A stretch of 18,308 nt of DNA. It comes from Hyphomicrobium sp. GTDB taxonomy: Bacteria > Pseudomonadota > Alphaproteobacteria > Rhizobiales > Hyphomicrobiaceae. The stretch is taken from positions 1 to 18,308 of the forward strand of contig JAICLG010000014.1 in the NCBI GenBank assembly GCA_025927515.1, given 5' to 3'. Below the pieces are notes generated by a model. It saw only the letters and a list, made by a program, of their open reading frames with translations, was not told the DNA's origin and searched no databases. The position numbers were made by a program, and so were the translations under genes. Positions 15,463-18,308 of the stretch are shown here, piece by piece (the stretch's first letter is position 1; every line of letters starts with the position of its first letter).

Positions 15463-15809
15463 GTGAACCACTCGTCGCGGAGCATCGGGACGCCTTGATC
15501 ATCGGACGCGAGCGCGCGTTGCCAGAGCGCGTCGGATACCGGCAGAGGCCCGTAGAGGTGCGGAAAGAGCTGGCCGCCGCGCGATGCTTCCCATTTGAGA
15601 TCGGGACCAAGGCTTGCTTCTTCAAATGCGATGAGAAGAAGATCTGTTTCGCCTCTGAAATGCTTATCTAAAGTTCCGGACAGTTGCGACCTGGATGAAA
15701 GATGAATGAAGCCGTCGCGAACATCGTCCGCTGAGCCTGAATAATAGCCTTTGGCAATTGCATCGCGCCATTCTGCCGATTTGGCGATCTTGAAGATGAT
15801 CTGTTTCAT
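15456..15809 (-). CDS. DUF952 family protein
   Basis: 117 residues matching DUF952, a small cytoplasmic family of unknown biochemical role. Typical features are the N-terminal IFKIAKSAEWRDA, the DGFIHLSSRSQLSGTLDKHF core with the FIHLS motif, and LFPHLYGPLPVSDA near the C-terminus. It starts the minus-strand run that continues with pyrD (7-base overlap), an arrangement that is common in alphaproteobacteria, but no functional link to pyrimidine synthesis can be shown from sequence. Confidence 0.92.
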   Translation of the reverse strand: MKQIIFKIAKSAEWRDAIAKGYYSGSADDVRDGFIHLSSRSQLSGTLDKHFRGETDLLLIAFEEASLGPDLKWEASRGGQLFPHLYGPLPVSDALWQRALASDDQGVPMLRDEWFTC

Positions 15810-15826
15810 TCCACAAAGATTGTGTT

Positions 15827-15855
15827 TTGACGTGGGGCCTCGTGCGCATCATACG
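15827..15855 (+). promoter_or_regulatory. Possible promoter of the DUF262-DUF1524 gene
   Basis: TTGACG (15827-15832) and CATACG (15850-15855) are 17 bases apart. The -35 match is good, the -10 partial. Transcription would begin near 15862, leaving a leader of about 140 bases before the proposed GTG at 16005. Confidence 0.35.
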
Positions 15856-16004
15856 TCGATGCGCGAACGCCTGTGGCGCTTGTTCGAGATCGTTGCTATC
15901 ACGGCTGGATATCTGCACAACCAAGATCGGCAGTGGGCGATACGTGGCCGAGTAACGCGGATCGCCGGCCACAGTGCAGGGCAAGCGAAAGGGTCGAAGT
16001 ATCC

Positions 16005-17777
16005 GTGTATCCGACGGCATCGCTCAGTATCTCAGAACTCCTTTCCGGGCCATACCTGCTGAATATTCCGATTTTCCAACGCCCCTATTCGTGGGGTCGG
16101 GAGCAAGCGGAACAGCTGCTCAACGATTTGATCGAGGCCGCCGGTATCGGTTTCGACGGCGAGGCTGATCGCGATTATTTTCTTGGCGCCGTCGTCCTGA
16201 TGGATGCCCCAGGTGTCGAGACCACGCGCCTCTCGCCGAGGATGTCGCAGCGTGAGTTCAGCATCATCGACGGCCAGCAGCGCCTTATAACTATAATGAC
16301 CCTGCTGGCGGTTTTGCGGGATTTGGAAGCCGATCCAAGGACGTCCATCGCAAAGCGCGTCCGGACCATGCTCGTCGCGCAGCGGGGCTCCAGATTCTTT
16401 CGTACCGAGCGGTTCCGGCTGCTGCTCTCGGGGCAGGAGCGAGCCGTCTTCGAAGAGAATATTCTGCAGCCGGGCAGCACGACGGTTGCGGTCGATGTCG
16501 CCGGAGCCTCGCTTCAGGAGGCGACGCTTCTCGATGTCCGTGATCGCTTTCGTGCGACGTTACAGGAGCTGTCACGCAGCACGCGGAAAATGCTTGCGGA
16601 ATTCGTGGCGGACCGCTGTTACGTGGTCGTGATCGTAGGCACGGACATCGATCGATCGCATCAGATGTTCGTTGTCCTGAACGAGCGCGGCAAGAAGCTC
16701 CAACGCAACGATATCCTGAAATCGGACATCTTGAGCCGCTTGGGAACGGGCGATATCGCCTGGGCCGCCCGGATGTGGGACGACATGAGCTTGGCGCTCG
16801 GCGACGATTTCGAATCTTTCTTCGGCCACCTCAGAACTATTTTCGGGCATGGACGCCTGCCCATCGTCTCGGGGGTGCGTACGATCATCCGCGAGGCCGG
16901 TGGTTCGGAGGCGTTCTTCAAAGAGGTTTTCCTGCCCTTTTCGAAGGCGTACGCTCTCATTCGCAGCAACGGCGAAAATGTTCTGCCCGCCGATATGCAG
17001 CGGATTCTCCGCTATCTCAATCGTTTGCCGGATTCGGATTGGGCGCCTGCCGCGATCTTGGCGCTCTGTAATTGGAAGCAGAAACCCCAGAGGTCGGCTT
17101 TACTGCTGGCAGAGATCGAGCGACTCGCGATGCTGACGCGGCTTTTATGCGCGGGTTCAGGCAAACGGGTGCGCCGCTTCGCCGAGCTGATCAAAGTCAT
17201 TCGATCGGGCCAGCCGATCGACGCAACGCATCCGGTCTTGCAGATGACTCGGGATGAAGTTCGCAGCATCGCCTTTCACCTGAGAGACCTGCACAAGCGC
17301 AATCCGAAAGTGTGCCGCCTGCTGTTGCTGCGCTTGAGTGACGAGATGGACGAAGCAACGCCTGACCTCGATCCCGATCTCTACACAATCGAGCATGTGC
17401 TGCCACAGCGGCCTTCGGCATCGAGCGCCTGGCGTCAGTGCGTCCCAAGCGCGGAGGAACGCGGGGAACTGGTCGATTGTCTCGGCAATCTTGTTCTCAT
17501 CACCCAGCAGGAGAACGACAAAGCGCGCAATGCGTCCTGGGCCGAGAAGAAGGGCATTTACGGCAGAACGTCATCAAGCAAGACACCGTTGCTGGCCATT
17601 ACGCGGGATGTGCTCGGCGAGCGCGAGTGGCGTCGCACCGAAATAGAGGCCCGCGAGCAGCGTTTGATCGGCCTCATCGAAAGACTATGGCGGATTGACA
17701 TCAGATCGCAGCGGCCGGCCTCCCGCGGCGCCGCGCAAATTCCAGGGCAGGCGAATCCAATCTCGCGGTCCGCGTAA
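16005..17777 (+). CDS. DUF262-DUF1524 protein, GmrSD/SspE-like putative type IV restriction endonuclease
   Basis: About 590 residues if the GTG at 16005 is used; the frame is open from 15873, but the earlier residues do not look like the family, which normally begins just before the LLSGPYLLNIPIFQRPYSW segment. N-terminal DUF262 domain: IPIFQRPYSW (21-30) and SIIDGQQRLITIMTLL with D89-G-Q-Q-R93, the nucleotide-handling motif. C-terminal DUF1524 HNH-like nuclease: YTIEHVLPQ with H464, then CLGNLVLITQQENDKARNASW with N495, N504 and N509. This is the fused arrangement of GmrSD (cleaves glucosylated hydroxymethylcytosine phage DNA), BrxU and SspE (senses phosphorothioate DNA). What modification it recognises is unknown, and no modification or partner genes are adjacent. 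It is divergent from DUF952 and converges with lysS at 9 bases. Confidence 0.88.
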   Translation: MYPTASLSISELLSGPYLLNIPIFQRPYSWGREQAEQLLNDLIEAAGIGFDGEADRDYFLGAVVLMDAPGVETTRLSPRMSQREFSIIDGQQRLITIMTLLAVLRDLEADPRTSIAKRVRTMLVAQRGSRFFRTERFRLLLSGQERAVFEENILQPGSTTVAVDVAGASLQEATLLDVRDRFRATLQELSRSTRKMLAEFVADRCYVVVIVGTDIDRSHQMFVVLNERGKKLQRNDILKSDILSRLGTGDIAWAARMWDDMSLALGDDFESFFGHLRTIFGHGRLPIVSGVRTIIREAGGSEAFFKEVFLPFSKAYALIRSNGENVLPADMQRILRYLNRLPDSDWAPAAILALCNWKQKPQRSALLLAEIERLAMLTRLLCAGSGKRVRRFAELIKVIRSGQPIDATHPVLQMTRDEVRSIAFHLRDLHKRNPKVCRLLLLRLSDEMDEATPDLDPDLYTIEHVLPQRPSASSAWRQCVPSAEERGELVDCLGNLVLITQQENDKARNASWAEKKGIYGRTSSSKTPLLAITRDVLGEREWRRTEIEAREQRLIGLIERLWRIDIRSQRPASRGAAQIPGQANPISRSA

Positions 17778-17786
17778 CGCCGCAAG

Positions 17787-18308
17787 CTAAGCGGTTGCCA
17801 GCGTGCCACTGAGCGCCTTGGCGATAAGTGCGCGCGTTTCGGGAATTCCGTAGAGCGCGATAAAGGTACCGAGCCTCGGGCCGCGCTGTTGTCCGAGCAA
17901 AATTTCGTAGATCGCCTGGAACCAGTCGAGCTTTACGCCGGGCCCGCCGCTCGGACTGACCTTGGTCGGGTCCTGATAGCGCGGAATGGCACGGCCAACA
18001 TCAAGCAACGTGTTCTGGATCTTGTCGGCGTCGGCGCCGGAGGGCAGGGCGGCGAGAGCGGCATCAAGGTTTTTCAGCGCGGCGATCTCGACATCATCCG
18101 GCGGGCGGAACTTCTTCGACGGCCGGACGAAGGAATCAAAATAGCGAATGGCGCGATCGGACAGGCGATCGAGGATCGGATTGTTCTCCGGTGTCGCGCC
18201 CGGTGCGTAACGGCGCAAAAAGCCCCACAGCACATCCTTGTTCTCGGCGTTGGAGACGGAAACAAGATTGAGGAGCAGCCCGAATGTGATCGGGAGTTCC
18301 GGGGCGGG
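17787..18308 (-). CDS. lysK: Class I lysyl-tRNA synthetase, C-terminal part (gene runs off the window)
   Basis: 173 C-terminal residues; the frame is open to the window edge, so the start and catalytic core are missing. The segment PELPITFGLLLNLVSVSNAENKDVLWGFLRRY followed later by KLDWFQAIYEILLGQQRGPRLGTFIALYG and ETRALIAKAL is typical of the anticodon-binding helical region and end of class I (archaeal-type) LysRS used by many alphaproteobacteria. The enzyme charges tRNA-Lys with lysine. The stop TAG (17787-17789) lies 9 bases from the stop of the converging DUF262-DUF1524 gene, with no obvious terminator between. Confidence 0.9.
   Translation of the reverse strand, partial: PAPELPITFGLLLNLVSVSNAENKDVLWGFLRRYAPGATPENNPILDRLSDRAIRYFDSFVRPSKKFRPPDDVEIAALKNLDAALAALPSGADADKIQNTLLDVGRAIPRYQDPTKVSPSGGPGVKLDWFQAIYEILLGQQRGPRLGTFIALYGIPETRALIAKALSGTLATA

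Noticed and set aside
15865..15885. GAAC...GTTC inverted repeat upstream of the DUF262 gene, considered as a LexA box
   Set aside because: The alphaproteobacterial LexA box is GAAC-N7-GTTC; here the spacer is 13 bases.
15873..16004. GTG at 15873 as start of the DUF262-DUF1524 gene
   Set aside because: The 44 extra residues do not resemble the family N-terminus and would place the start almost at the predicted transcription start; GTG 16005 fits better, though this is not certain.
1..18308. CRISPR arrays, insertion sequences, prophage genes
   Set aside because: No regularly spaced repeats, terminal inverted repeats with transposase, or phage structural genes were found on reading both strands.

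Overview
The window looks like chromosomal DNA of a GC-rich alphaproteobacterium, most likely of the order Hyphomicrobiales. The reasons are the class I (archaeal-type) lysyl-tRNA synthetase, the ligase-associated DNA damage response genes (DEXH helicase and PdeM), the DUF952-pyrD pair, and a PodJ-like Sel1-repeat membrane protein. Assignment below order level is inference. No transposase, integrase, phage gene or CRISPR array was seen.

Left part (1-3230): an orphan PaaK/CapK-like adenylating CoA ligase (151-1617) and a small secreted Pro/Ser/Thr-rich protein (1689-1991) on the plus strand, each with a stem-loop spanning its stop codon. On the minus strand lie a carboxymuconolactone decarboxylase/AhpD-like protein (2023-2379) and a TetR repressor (2478-3038). 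Both promoter regions carry the same operator-like sequence, so the pair reads as a small autoregulated stress circuit. A tRNA-Gly(CCC) follows on the minus strand.

Middle part (3231-7716): a short exported protein that looks like the N-terminal stub of a porin converges on mscL (large-conductance mechanosensitive channel). Divergent from mscL is a two-gene DUF4212 plus sodium:solute symporter operon, followed by a proline iminopeptidase.

Right-centre (7717-15809): a 480-base stretch without a confident gene leads into a 919-residue bitopic protein with a coiled-coil-rich N-terminus, one membrane segment and Sel1 repeats (PodJ-like). It converges on a minus-strand run DUF952 - pyrD - DEXH helicase - pdeM. 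The first two genes overlap by 7 bases and the last two are 2 bases apart. The ligase and exonuclease partners of the damage-response cassette are not in the window.

Right end (15810-18308): a single-chain DUF262-DUF1524 protein resembling GmrSD/SspE/BrxU, probably a type IV, modification-dependent nuclease, sits alone between housekeeping genes. It converges with the class I lysyl-tRNA synthetase gene, whose 5' part runs off the window. This lone restriction-like gene is the best candidate for a defence function here.
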